A stretch of 64,000 nucleotides of DNA from a virus: positions 18,590 through 82,589 of IMG/VR virus record IMGVR_UViG_3300027499_000006; one strand, 5' to 3'. A program made the position numbers and the translations under genes. This document shows, in pieces, positions 43,865 through 51,888 of the stretch (positions within the stretch are counted from its first letter, which is position 1; each line of letters starts with the position of its first letter). A model generated the notes under the pieces. The model was not told the origin of the DNA and made no database searches. It saw only the letters and a program-made list of their open reading frames with translations.

Positions 43865-44325
43865 TGCACATCCTCTCAGTTGACCCTGGGAAAACAACAG
43901 GTGTTGCTCTTTTTTCTTGGGAGCTAGAGGGGGAGCCAAAACTTATTGATTCTAATGAGGTTGACTTCTCTGGGTATGCAAAGTTTTTAAGAGATAAGTT
44001 TGATGAGCACTCTGAGGAACATGAGTTCCATGTGGTTTGCGAACGCTTCACAATTAATGCTCAGACCGTAAGAAACTCTCAAGCTCCTTTCTCTCTAGAG
44101 AAAATTGGGGTTCTCAAGCAGATTCTCCTTGACTACGGGCTAACAATTGACTCCCTCCACATGCAGTCACCAGCAGATGCGAAAGCCATGTTTGACAATG
44201 CTAAGTTGAAAAAACTTGAGTACTGGCACCGAGGAGGTGAGGGACACGCTCTTGATGCTATTAGGCATGGACTGCTCTATATGGTAAGATTGGGCTGGAG
44301 TCCACTAGACAGACTTCGTAGTTAA
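43864..44325 (+). CDS. RuvC-like Holliday junction resolvase
   Basis: A 153-residue protein coupled through TAATG. It shows RNase H-fold resolvase features: Asp7 in SVDPGKTTGVAL, a Glu in VVCERF near 60 and the acidic pair in GHALDAIRHG near 130. It would cut four-way junctions that arise in recombination and replication restart. The presence of both this and endonuclease VII side by side gives two junction nucleases. Confidence 0.82.
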   Translation: MHILSVDPGKTTGVALFSWELEGEPKLIDSNEVDFSGYAKFLRDKFDEHSEEHEFHVVCERFTINAQTVRNSQAPFSLEKIGVLKQILLDYGLTIDSLHMQSPADAKAMFDNAKLKKLEYWHRGGEGHALDAIRHGLLYMVRLGWSPLDRLRS

Positions 44326-44340
44326 CCACAGAAAGACACA

Positions 44341-46158
44341 ATGACTATTTTTGTTGAGCTCGATGCTTCGAGCAGTAAGATTCTTATTAACGCCGAGTGG
44401 CGTTACAAAGAGTTGTGCAAAAGTATTCCTGGGGCTAAGTGGGACCCTAAAGAAAATTACTGGCATTTACCACTCTCATGGTCTGGTTGCCTTGCTTTGC
44501 GCTCTACATTCAAGTCCAACTTGGAAATTGGGCCCAATCTAACTCAGTGGGCGACGAATGAAAAGACTAGTCGAATTGACCCCGCTAACTTCCTCCGCGA
44601 AGTTACAGAGCAGATGGAGGGAGACGAAGACCTTTTTCCTCATCAGCGTGCTGGTGTTAACTTTCTTAGCACAGCACGTCGGGCTTTGCTTGCCGATGAA
44701 CCGGGGCTAGGTAAGACTGCTCAAGCTATTCGGGCACTAAAGAAACTTAAAGATGGCGGAGAAGCAGTTTTTCCCGCTCTTATCGTGTGCCCCAACACAC
44801 TTAAAATGAACTGGAAGCGCGAGTTTGCTCTGTGGTGGCCCGAGGTAAAAGTTGAAATTGTGACTGGCACTCCCGCTCAAAAGAGAAAACAGTTTGACTC
44901 TTTTGGTAGCTCTGAAGAGCCAGCAGATGTGTTAGTTATTAACTGGGAGTCTCTCCGTACCCACTCGAGGCTGGCACCTTACGGCTCTGTAGCACTAGCC
45001 CGCTGTAATGAGTGCGGTGGACTTAGTGAAAAGGTTACCCCCGCCCGGTGTGAGGTACACAAGCGTGACCTTAATGAAATTGATTTTAAATCTGTTATTG
45101 CTGACGAGGTTCACCGCTCCAAGGACCCCAAGTCAAAACAGACTAGAGCTCTTTGGTCCGCTACAGGTGACGCAGACATCCGATTTGCTTTGACTGGTAC
45201 GCCTATTGCAAACAACGTCGTGGACCTGTGGACAATTCTTCACTGGCTCTCCCCCGAAGAGTGGCCTAGTAAAACTCGCTGGATTGACCGAATGGTTGAT
45301 ACTATGCTTAACGCTTTTGGTGGTCTTATGGTTCTTGGAATCAAGTCCCACATGAAAGAAGAGTTCTACGCAACTCTCAATCCCCGTATGCGAAGGATGC
45401 TTAAGACTGTTGTACTTCCTTGGCTTCCAGAGGTTACCGTAGAGCGTCGCGATGTTGAGATGTCAACTAAGCAGAAGAAGGCATACAACGAGATGCGGGA
45501 CTGGATGATTGCTGAGCTGGAGACTGGAGGAGTTGTTTCGGCTCCTAGTGTTCTGACTCAAACTCTTCGACTCCTTCAGTTTGCTAGCTCATACGCTGAG
45601 ATGACAGCTGACCCATCAACTGGTGAGCCCAAAGCAACTCTCATTGAGCCTTCCTGCAAAATTGATGCGTTGATGGATGATATCTCTCATGGAGACTTTG
45701 GCGATGACTCTATTGCAGTTTCTGCGGTATCTCGTCAGCTTATTGAGTTACTGAGTGCTCGTCTAACTAAAGCAGGCATTGCACATGGACTAATTACGGG
45801 GGCTCAGAATGAAGAAGAGCGCCAGCGTGCTGTAGACGACTTCCAGTCTGGTAAGAAAAAGTGGATTCTTTTTACTGCTCAGGCTGGTGGGGTTGGTATC
45901 ACCCTAACCGCTGCTCGTCGATTGATTCGTCTCCAGCGTCCTTGGAGCCTCGTGGACGACAAGCAGGTCAACGACCGAGTTCACCGTATTGGTTCTGAGA
46001 TTCACGACAACATCATCATCACTGACTACGTTACTTCGGGTACTGTTGAGGAACGTGTACGACAGGTTCTTGAAACCAAGGCAGACAGCTTTGAAGAAGT
46101 GGTGAAGGATAAAGAGCAACTTCTTAAGATGCTCCAAGAAGAGAAGGCCAACAAGTGA
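44341..46158 (+). CDS. SNF2-family helicase with HARP-like N-terminus
   Basis: A 605-residue protein. Residues 1-65 resemble a HARP annealing module (WDPKENYWHLPLSW). The helicase core has Walker A at about 119 (DEPGLGKT), DEVH near 254, LTGTPIANN near 283, and the C-terminal lobe with GVGITLTAA and NDRVHRIGS. A Cys4-like insert (CNECGG and CEVH) lies near 222. SMARCAL1-type enzymes anneal RPA/SSB-coated strands and remodel forks, which fits the recombination neighbours. The stop overlaps the next GTG (GTGA). Confidence 0.88.
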   Translation: MTIFVELDASSSKILINAEWRYKELCKSIPGAKWDPKENYWHLPLSWSGCLALRSTFKSNLEIGPNLTQWATNEKTSRIDPANFLREVTEQMEGDEDLFPHQRAGVNFLSTARRALLADEPGLGKTAQAIRALKKLKDGGEAVFPALIVCPNTLKMNWKREFALWWPEVKVEIVTGTPAQKRKQFDSFGSSEEPADVLVINWESLRTHSRLAPYGSVALARCNECGGLSEKVTPARCEVHKRDLNEIDFKSVIADEVHRSKDPKSKQTRALWSATGDADIRFALTGTPIANNVVDLWTILHWLSPEEWPSKTRWIDRMVDTMLNAFGGLMVLGIKSHMKEEFYATLNPRMRRMLKTVVLPWLPEVTVERRDVEMSTKQKKAYNEMRDWMIAELETGGVVSAPSVLTQTLRLLQFASSYAEMTADPSTGEPKATLIEPSCKIDALMDDISHGDFGDDSIAVSAVSRQLIELLSARLTKAGIAHGLITGAQNEEERQRAVDDFQSGKKKWILFTAQAGGVGITLTAARRLIRLQRPWSLVDDKQVNDRVHRIGSEIHDNIIITDYVTSGTVEERVRQVLETKADSFEEVVKDKEQLLKMLQEEKANK

Positions 46159-47102
46159 TTACTAACGGTACAGGAGAGGTATACACCCTCTCAAACTCCG
46201 AAATTCAGACGTATAAAGACTGCCGAAGAAAGTGGTGGTTGTCTTACTATCGACGTCTCAAGCCTAGGGAGAAGAAGTTTACTGGCCCTCTGGCTTTGGG
46301 GTCTAGAATTCACGAGGCCCTTGACCAGTACTACACCAATGGGACCCCTCTTCTGGAAGCTCACGAGAGTCTTGTTGAGCAAGACCGACTTACTATTTCT
46401 GATGACTTTCGTGACCCCAGTGAGCTGGACAGCGAAGCAGACCTCGGGAGAGTGATGCTTGAGGGCTATCTTCAGTGGGTAGAGGAAGAGGGCATTGACA
46501 ATGAAATTGAAATGATTTCTACTGAAGAAATTCTTTCGATGCCACTGTTCGATGGTGAGGTGGAACTCCAAGGCAAAATTGATATGCGAGTTCGTAGGAA
46601 AGCTGACGGAGTTCGTCTTTTTAGGGACTTCAAGACTGTCGGAGGTTCATTCGGTGAGTTTGCTAGCACAGCGCACATGAACGAGCAAATTTTGACATAC
46701 ATGTTGCTAGAAAATCACCAGAACGAGGGTACAGAGGAGCGCTCTGAGGGAGGTATTTTTACTCTTCTCAAAAAGGTTAAAAGAACAGCTAATGCAAAGC
46801 CTCCTTTTTATGAGCAGTTTGAAGTACGTCATAACTTGTTTTCTTTGCGTTCTTTCTGGAATAGAATTCATGGTGTTGTATCTGACATGATGAGTACGAA
46901 AAAAGCACTTGATGAGGGAGTTTCTCACCAAGTCGTTGCGTATCCCCGACCAAGCCGAGACTGTACTTGGAAGTGTCAGTTTTTCTCTATCTGCCCGATG
47001 TTTGATGACGGTAGTGCAGTTGAGCAGGCTATTGAAAATGTATTTGACGAAGGCGACCCATACGACTACTATGGGAAACAAGATAAGAAAGGAACTGACT
47101 AG
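46155..47102 (+). CDS. Cas4/RecB-like PD-(D/E)XK nuclease
   Basis: A 315-residue protein starting at GTG (GTGA overlap). It has SNSEIQTYKDCRRKWWLSYY at the N-terminus, GSRIHEALDQYY, the catalytic GKIDMRV and FRDFKT motifs near 140-160, and a C-terminal Cys cluster (CTWKCQFFSICP). With the N-terminal Cys23 this could hold an iron-sulphur cluster, as in Cas4 and AddB. It probably resects DNA ends for the neighbouring Sak4-like recombinase. No CRISPR genes are nearby. Confidence 0.83.
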   Translation: MITNGTGEVYTLSNSEIQTYKDCRRKWWLSYYRRLKPREKKFTGPLALGSRIHEALDQYYTNGTPLLEAHESLVEQDRLTISDDFRDPSELDSEADLGRVMLEGYLQWVEEEGIDNEIEMISTEEILSMPLFDGEVELQGKIDMRVRRKADGVRLFRDFKTVGGSFGEFASTAHMNEQILTYMLLENHQNEGTEERSEGGIFTLLKKVKRTANAKPPFYEQFEVRHNLFSLRSFWNRIHGVVSDMMSTKKALDEGVSHQVVAYPRPSRDCTWKCQFFSICPMFDDGSAVEQAIENVFDEGDPYDYYGKQDKKGTD

Positions 47103-47845
47103 TGTCAGAAGTACAGCGTTCGCTTACAATGATGATTTACGGTGAATCAAAGGTTGGTAAGTCAACTTTTGCCGTTACTGCTCCATACCCACGGCTTATG
47201 CTTGATGTGGAGGGTGGCCACCGCTTCCTTCCTATTAACGTCAAGTACTGGGACCCAATGAGTGAAGAGCCCCCCAAGGCCGACGGTACTTGGGATACTT
47301 GTGTTGTACTCGTTCACGATTACGACACTGTTCTCAAGGCATACCAGTGGCTTCAGGCAGGCCAGCACCAGTTTAAGAGCTTGATTATTGACTCCATCTC
47401 GGAGCTCCAAGTCAAACTGTTTGACAAAATTGCTGGGACAGATGCTCTCAAGATGCAACAGTGGGGTGAAATTCTCCGTCACATGGGCTCGCTTTTGCGT
47501 GACCTCCGTGACTTGACTATGCACCCTATTGCCCCACTTGAGGCAATTGTTTTGACTGCCATGGCTAGCCCAGACAGGGATGGTCGTTTCCACCCCTATC
47601 TTCAGGGACAGCTCCGTGTGCAGGCTCCATATTTCTATGACATCTTAGGTGCAATAACAGTCGAGTCATTTCCAAACCCAGACCCGATGAAGCCACCGTA
47701 CAAAGTACGAAGGATGTATGTAGAACGTACTGATAAGTACGAAGCTGGCGAGAGGGTTCAGGGTAGACTTGGCCCAATTGTCGAACAAGAAAACCTTGGA
47801 GTAGAGCGTATGCTAGACTTGGTTTTCGGACCAAAAGCGGAATAA
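47102..47845 (+). CDS. Sak4-like RecA-fold ATPase
   Basis: A 247-residue protein starting at GTG (TAGTG overlap). It has Walker A at 14-22 (GESKVGKST), LMLDVEGG, and Walker B (SLIIDS). The length and single RecA core match Sak4-type phage ssDNA annealing/recombination ATPases. It is followed by the SSB-like gene, its usual partner, and preceded by an end-processing nuclease. Confidence 0.78.
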   Translation: MSEVQRSLTMMIYGESKVGKSTFAVTAPYPRLMLDVEGGHRFLPINVKYWDPMSEEPPKADGTWDTCVVLVHDYDTVLKAYQWLQAGQHQFKSLIIDSISELQVKLFDKIAGTDALKMQQWGEILRHMGSLLRDLRDLTMHPIAPLEAIVLTAMASPDRDGRFHPYLQGQLRVQAPYFYDILGAITVESFPNPDPMKPPYKVRRMYVERTDKYEAGERVQGRLGPIVEQENLGVERMLDLVFGPKAE

Positions 47846-47872
47846 TATCCACCAATAAGTAAGGAAAACATA

Positions 47873-48439
47873 ATGACGCAGTTAAACTGGAATGAGCTTC
47901 TGGAAGCAGCAGACAGCTCTGGTGGGGGAGACTACGCCCCCATTCCAGAGGGGGTATATGAGCTGAAGATTGTTGAATCTGTCCCAGCCATGTCCTCCAC
48001 TGGAAAAGTAATGTTCAAGGTGAAATCTGAGGTCCAGTCTGGCCCTCACGCACGTCGCCTTGTGTGGGATAACATTGTTATCTCCCCTGAGAACCCTAAG
48101 TCAATGAATATCTTCTTTTTGCAGATGGGCTCTCTCGGACTGAGCAGGGAGTACTTCTCGCAACAGCCGAACAATGACCAGATTGCTAGCGCAATGAAAG
48201 ACCGTCTCTTCCGTGGTCAGATTGGTGTTCGTCAGTGGAATGGTCAGGACCGTAACGAGATTAGTCGTTATATGGCTATGGCTTCAGATTCAATTCCAGC
48301 AATGGTTTCTGCATCTGCACCAGCACCAGCACCAGCACCTGCTCCATCTCCCGCTGGAGCTGCGGTTCCACCGCCTCCACCAGCTCCGACTGTGGTGCCA
48401 ACTGCTGGAGGAGCAGTTCCTCCTCCTCCTCCGTTCTAG
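47873..48439 (+). CDS. Single-strand DNA-binding-like protein
   Basis: A 188-residue protein; ATG after AAGTAAGGAAAACATA. Residues 1-145 are an OB-type domain (PEGVYELKIVESVPAMSSTG, KFKVKSEVQSGPHARRLVWD pattern) of the DUF669-like group found beside Sak4. The C-terminus is a low-complexity Ala/Pro tail with two poly-Pro blocks ending in PPPPPF. Bacterial SSBs use acidic DDIPF tips to recruit partners; here the final PPF is similar but the acidic residues are missing. It likely coats phage ssDNA. Confidence 0.7.
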   Translation: MTQLNWNELLEAADSSGGGDYAPIPEGVYELKIVESVPAMSSTGKVMFKVKSEVQSGPHARRLVWDNIVISPENPKSMNIFFLQMGSLGLSREYFSQQPNNDQIASAMKDRLFRGQIGVRQWNGQDRNEISRYMAMASDSIPAMVSASAPAPAPAPAPSPAGAAVPPPPPAPTVVPTAGGAVPPPPPF

Positions 48440-48457
48440 AGATTGCTTTAAGTAGGA

Positions 48458-48490
48458 GGGGGCTGGGTCGACAAGACTCGGCCCCTTTTT
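48458..48490 (+). terminator. Rho-independent terminator of the replication operon
   Basis: A GGGGC...GCCCC stem (48459-48463 with 48481-48485), extended inward by G-C and G-U pairs, with a short loop, then TTTTT. It follows the SSB-like gene and closes the 40.9-48.4 kb transcript. Confidence 0.8.
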
Positions 48491-48516
48491 ACTATTTTTA
48501 ATGTAAAGTAGGAGAT

Positions 48517-48939
48517 ATGAATTCAGTAGATTATGAATGGGTCAAGGAACAATTGACCAAAGCAAGAGCCCGAAAAGGTTCTGGTGATGCTGCTATTGAG
48601 CTTCTTAAAACTTGGGAGAATATTGATATTCCCGAGGAGTTGCAATCAGAGGCAGTAAAAATTTTTGCCTCTCTCGCTCAAGGCCACGCCCTCGTAGCTG
48701 AAGGTGACAAAGAAGAAGTCTGGGTGCCAGCGCAAGCGGGAAAGATGAAAGTCGCCGACCAAATTAGAGTTAAGACCGATGCATTTTCTGGCTCTCTAGG
48801 TAAAATGCATAATGGTAGGCGTGGAGTAATTATTGCCATTAGATACGGGGACATTATTGTTAACAGTACAGACAGCCGTAATCCTAAATTATCTGGTGCT
48901 CACTATGCCCCACATCATCTTGAAAAACTAATAAAATAA
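48517..48939 (+). CDS. Hypothetical protein with SH3-like C-terminus
   Basis: A 140-residue protein; ATG after AGTAGGAGATATG region. Residues 1-60 are helical. The C-terminal half is beta-rich (DQIRVKTDAFSGSLGKMHNG, GVIIAIRYGDIIV), like a small SH3/KOW fold. No function is known. It is flanked by two terminators, so it is probably an independently expressed single gene, though no clear promoter is visible in the 26 bases before it. Confidence 0.6.
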   Translation: MNSVDYEWVKEQLTKARARKGSGDAAIELLKTWENIDIPEELQSEAVKIFASLAQGHALVAEGDKEEVWVPAQAGKMKVADQIRVKTDAFSGSLGKMHNGRRGVIIAIRYGDIIVNSTDSRNPKLSGAHYAPHHLEKLIK

Positions 48940-48942
48940 AAT

Positions 48943-48972
48943 AGGGCCAGCGTAAGCTGGTCTTATTTTTTT
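48943..48972 (+). terminator. Rho-independent terminator with GUAA tetraloop
   Basis: A nine-pair stem (48943-48951 with 48956-48964, including two G-U pairs) closed by the GNRA tetraloop GTAA, followed by ATTTTTTT. Good intrinsic terminator after the 48517 gene. Confidence 0.85.
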
Positions 48973-48985
48973 GTACTTTTACGTG

Positions 48986-48991
48986 TATAAT
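48986..48991 (+). promoter_or_regulatory. -10 element positioned for a leaderless transcript
   Basis: TATAAT ends 6 bases before the ATG at 48998. Transcription would then begin at or next to the start codon. There is no Shine-Dalgarno sequence in between. Leaderless mRNAs are common in actinobacteria. Confidence 0.5.
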
Positions 48992-48997
48992 TATTAA

Positions 48998-49351
48998 ATG
49001 GACTTTATTAGAGCTGCAGAAGACTTGTGGTTTGAGTGGGACGGCATTGGGTTTACTAGCAGTGGCTATAAAAGTGTTGTGTACTTTACATATGACCATG
49101 TAGATATGGAAAACTCCATATGCCTCGGTGGCCTTGCTTCTTCTCTTCAAAGAGACGGTTTGGTAGATAGTTTATTCGATGGTAGAAGTGCAATTCAAAA
49201 ATCTAGTGTTTTTTGTCATGGTTTTGCTGGGTCGGTAGACGACAGCCCAGAACTAACTATCTGTAGCGCTACTGGGGAAACATTTTACGGAGACTTTGTA
49301 GATACAGCAAGAAGTATAACTTTGGTTGAGGTGTACGGAATTGGGGAGTAG
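48998..49351 (+). CDS. Hypothetical protein, probably leaderless
   Basis: A 117-residue protein whose ATG lies 6 bases after a perfect TATAAT and just after a terminator. The sequence (FIRAAEDLWFEWDGIGFTSS) is acidic and mixed alpha/beta without recognised motifs. The WhiB-type gene starts inside its last bases, so the pair should be co-expressed from the leaderless promoter. Confidence 0.6.
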   Translation: MDFIRAAEDLWFEWDGIGFTSSGYKSVVYFTYDHVDMENSICLGGLASSLQRDGLVDSLFDGRSAIQKSSVFCHGFAGSVDDSPELTICSATGETFYGDFVDTARSITLVEVYGIGE

Positions 49352-49814
49352 AAAAAACTCTTGGCAAGATGATGCCCTCTGTGCACTTCCTCAAATAGAA
49401 CCCTTCAAAGAAATGTTTTTCTCTGACAACGAAGACGACATAAAAAACGCAAAAATTATTTGTGGTTCCTGCCCCGTAAGAAAACAGTGCCTAGAGTTGG
49501 CTCTTGAGAATAAGGAAATATGGGGGGTCTGGGGAGGAGTAGACCAAGACGAACTCAGGATAGTCCTATCTGTGGACGAAGACGGTCAAGAAGTTAGAAG
49601 AATTAGAAAGGGAGAGGCACCTTTCTGCCCAAACTGCAAGGCTGGTACCGCAGAGCTCAAACTATCTGAGCGGGAAGTCCCTGGTGGAGGAAGGTGGACA
49701 ACTAAAAAGGTTATTACCTGTAGTTCATGCTCCTTCTCTTGGGAGAGTAGAGCAAGTGCCAACTCGATTGAAGCTTTTTCAAACTTAAAGCAAAAACCTA
49801 ATCAACAGGAATAA
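49341..49814 (+). CDS. WhiB-family regulator with C-terminal zinc ribbon
   Basis: The TTG at 49341, 7 bases after GAGGTG, is preferred and gives 157 residues; a TTG at 49326 is possible. Cys14, Cys41, Cys44 and Cys50 form the WhiB Fe-S ligand set (CGSCPVRKQC), followed by GVWGG at 62-66. The C-terminal 60 residues add two Cys pairs (CPNC and CSSC), a zinc ribbon not usual in WhiB proteins. WhiB proteins bind sigma factor and control transcription; phage versions can block host WhiB2 function. It is the strongest host-range clue in the window because the family is confined to actinobacteria and their phages. It ends convergent with the phosphoesterase gene, overlapping by 17 bases. Confidence 0.85.
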   Translation: MGSRKNSWQDDALCALPQIEPFKEMFFSDNEDDIKNAKIICGSCPVRKQCLELALENKEIWGVWGGVDQDELRIVLSVDEDGQEVRRIRKGEAPFCPNCKAGTAELKLSEREVPGGGRWTTKKVITCSSCSFSWESRASANSIEAFSNLKQKPNQQE

Positions 49815-50997
49815 TCCCAACAAACTCTCTCGGGTCTTGGTTTCTACCAATTACCATGGAAAGAACCCCTGGCTTTGATGAGCGTCCAGAACGGTCTCTA
49901 AACCAGTCCGAGCCTGGGTCTGTTGTGGGGCACTGTACCCAGAGGCGTTCTCCCACTTCCTGTGCTTTGAAGTGGTGGTAGTGTCCTGAAATCCAAACAT
50001 CAGCGCCACCTAGAGCTGTCTGTCCAAGCATCTGCCCCGACAGGTATTTCTCGACATCCCTAGAGAACTGGTGACCGTGGAAGAGGCCAAGCATCACTCC
50101 ATTGATGTCTATAGCTAGAGTTTGATGACCTGACGCTGGGTAGCGGAACTCTACGTGGGAGAGCTTGTCACTCTCTCTACAAGCATCCTCAACAGCGGAA
50201 GCAATCTCGACGTTCCAACCGTCAGCAGGGTCTGCAGCAACCTGACGAGTCACCTCATCGTGGTTTCCATTAATTACTGGGACAATAATTCTTTCGGCGT
50301 GGGGAACAAAAGCTTTAATCTGTGCCATGAGTAGACGACGAGCAACCCTGACCTGTTCGGTCTGGCCGAGGTCGGAGGATGCTAAACCTTGAAGACGTCC
50401 AGCCTGCGAGACGTTGCCCTCCACGTGGTCACCTGGAAGAGCAATAACAACTGTGCCAATACTCAAACCCATTTTTCGAAAGGCTTGTAGTTTATGTACA
50501 CCGCGCTCGGTGGCAATAAGTAGCCTGTCAATCGATTCTTGTGTCCCACTATCGCCACTTTTCTTACCAATTTGCTGGTCGCTCGGAGCGAAAACGAAAG
50601 AAGAATCTCCCGAGGTAGCAGATGGGGACTTTGATGGCTTCCAATTCTTAATATCATCCACAAGCTTTTCAAGGTCAAAGTCTGATTGAGCGATGTGCTG
50701 TGCTGGGGCCAGTGTGATTCTGGAAGACTCTAGCCAGTCCCCATTAAATGTTTGCCACTTTCCGTGGCGAGCGTTTGTTACTACCCACTCTTGGGGGTTT
50801 AGCCCATGCTCGAGCATAATGTCTTCGGCCCCCGGAGTGTTCCCGAGGGGGCGAGGGCTAGAGATTGCGAAACCGCCTTGCTGGTCGACCTCGGAGCGTG
50901 GACGCCAATTCTCTGGGGTCTGTGTTGCTCTGGTATCAGAACCAGATATTCCTGGGCTTGCCAACTCGGCAAGTTTCTTTTTGAGGGAGTCGGTCAT
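49798..50997 (-). CDS. Calcineurin-like metallophosphoesterase
   Basis: The ATG at 50997 overlaps the upstream stop (ATGA) and gives 399 residues; a longer start at 51021 is less likely. Residues 1-90 are a variable N-terminus; the phosphoesterase domain follows with ALPGDHVEGN, NGNHDEVTR, GLFHGHQF and SGHYHHF, the metal-binding motifs of the calcineurin-like family. Substrate is unknown; nucleotide or DNA-end phosphodiesters are likely (SbcD-like enzymes share the fold). It is the last gene of a leftward three-gene block. Confidence 0.8.
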   Translation of the reverse strand: MTDSLKKKLAELASPGISGSDTRATQTPENWRPRSEVDQQGGFAISSPRPLGNTPGAEDIMLEHGLNPQEWVVTNARHGKWQTFNGDWLESSRITLAPAQHIAQSDFDLEKLVDDIKNWKPSKSPSATSGDSSFVFAPSDQQIGKKSGDSGTQESIDRLLIATERGVHKLQAFRKMGLSIGTVVIALPGDHVEGNVSQAGRLQGLASSDLGQTEQVRVARRLLMAQIKAFVPHAERIIVPVINGNHDEVTRQVAADPADGWNVEIASAVEDACRESDKLSHVEFRYPASGHQTLAIDINGVMLGLFHGHQFSRDVEKYLSGQMLGQTALGGADVWISGHYHHFKAQEVGERLWVQCPTTDPGSDWFRDRSGRSSKPGVLSMVIGRNQDPREFVGIIPVD

Positions 50998-51260
50998 TTC
51001 GTGCTTCTTCCTTTGTAGCATGTGCAGACTTTTCTTCGGTGCTCAGATAGAACCGAGCGACCTATGTCGTAGCCTTCTTCTCGTAGAGTGAGAACTAAGT
51101 TTACATTGGAGACAGAACCTTGTCGGTCTTGAGGCACAGAAATAATCTGTTGAAGGAGGGCGCGAGACTCCTCATCCATTGAATGCAGAAGCTCAGCAAA
51201 CTTGCATCGCTTGGATGTGTTGCTGAGCTCTTGGAGCTTGTTTGCTAGGGTAGATGTCAT
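50994..51260 (-). CDS. Small HTH-like DNA-binding protein
   Basis: An 88-residue protein with helices throughout; the end (LREEGYDIGRSVLSEHRRKV followed by CTC) resembles small actinophage proteins with a helix-turn-helix-like fold that recognise short DNA sites. Its stop overlaps the phosphoesterase start (ATGA). It could be a regulator or a DNA-processing partner of the phosphoesterase. The family call is tentative. Confidence 0.5.
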   Translation of the reverse strand: MTSTLANKLQELSNTSKRCKFAELLHSMDEESRALLQQIISVPQDRQGSVSNVNLVLTLREEGYDIGRSVLSEHRRKVCTCYKGRSTK

Positions 51261-51267
51261 AGTTTGT

Positions 51268-51298
51268 GTAGTCCCTCCCCTTTAGTGGGGCGTACTAC
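51268..51298 (-). promoter_or_regulatory. Hairpin between leftward genes
   Basis: GTAGT...CCCC-TTTAGT-GGGG...ACTAC forms an interrupted stem (51268-51272 with 51294-51298, inner 51277-51280 with 51287-51290). It lies between the coiled-coil gene and the HTH-like gene on the minus strand; no T-run follows, so it may be a processing site or operator. Confidence 0.4.
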
Positions 51299-51326
51299 AA
51301 CATACTAGCGCAGATATTAGATATTT

Positions 51327-51758
51327 CTAGTTATTTAAGAATATACCGTTGACAATGAAAGCCGTCGTTAAACTTACTATGAGAGATAGAAGGGCACCAA
51401 ATACTGCCATATATACAGAGAGAACTCGGGTTTTTTTCTGTTTCTGGGTCTCCTGCTGACCCTCAATAATGTTATCGATTCGACTATTGATAAGCTCGCT
51501 CTCCTCATCAAAATCTGCAATAACTTGATTAATTCTTTCGGTAATCATGTTTTTAAGTTCTTGAGTCGAACGGGTGGAGTTCTCATTCATCTGACGAACG
51601 TCAGTTTCAATCCTCTGTACTCGGTCATTGAACAAACCAAATTTATTGTCCACAAAATCTTTAGTAGCCATTTCAGACTTGACTTGATGAAGAGTCTCTA
51701 AGATACTGTCCAGAACGAGCTTAGTCTCGCCTGGGGTGGGTGAGTCAGGTACCTTCAT
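51327..51758 (-). CDS. Tail-anchored coiled-coil membrane protein
   Basis: A 143-residue protein. Residues 15-105 are a long coiled coil (FNDRVQRIETDVRQMNENST); residues 112-138 form one transmembrane helix (AVFGALLSLIVSLTTAFIV) near the C-terminus, so the bulk should face the cytoplasm. No family is certain; phage proteins of this type are sometimes called membrane or holin-like proteins. It is the first leftward gene, divergent from the prim-pol gene with 130 bases between. That gap holds a possible minus-strand -10 (TATCAT, complement of 51793-51798) and no other strong signal. Confidence 0.55.
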   Translation of the reverse strand: MKVPDSPTPGETKLVLDSILETLHQVKSEMATKDFVDNKFGLFNDRVQRIETDVRQMNENSTRSTQELKNMITERINQVIADFDEESELINSRIDNIIEGQQETQKQKKTRVLSVYMAVFGALLSLIVSLTTAFIVNGIFLNN

Positions 51759-51888
51759 AGAAAGACTTTCTTATTGGACAGTGGTTATTCCTATGATACC
51801 GAGTTTTCCTACCCTCGACCCGAACTACCTCGTGGTACTATTAAGATAATTCTCTACTCAAACCACAACACCGACGTGACGGATTTAA

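Noticed and set aside
46155-47102. CRISPR-associated Cas4 with a CRISPR array
   Set aside because: The gene is Cas4/RecB-like, but no Cas1, Cas2 or spaced repeat array is visible; the recombination neighbours explain it better.
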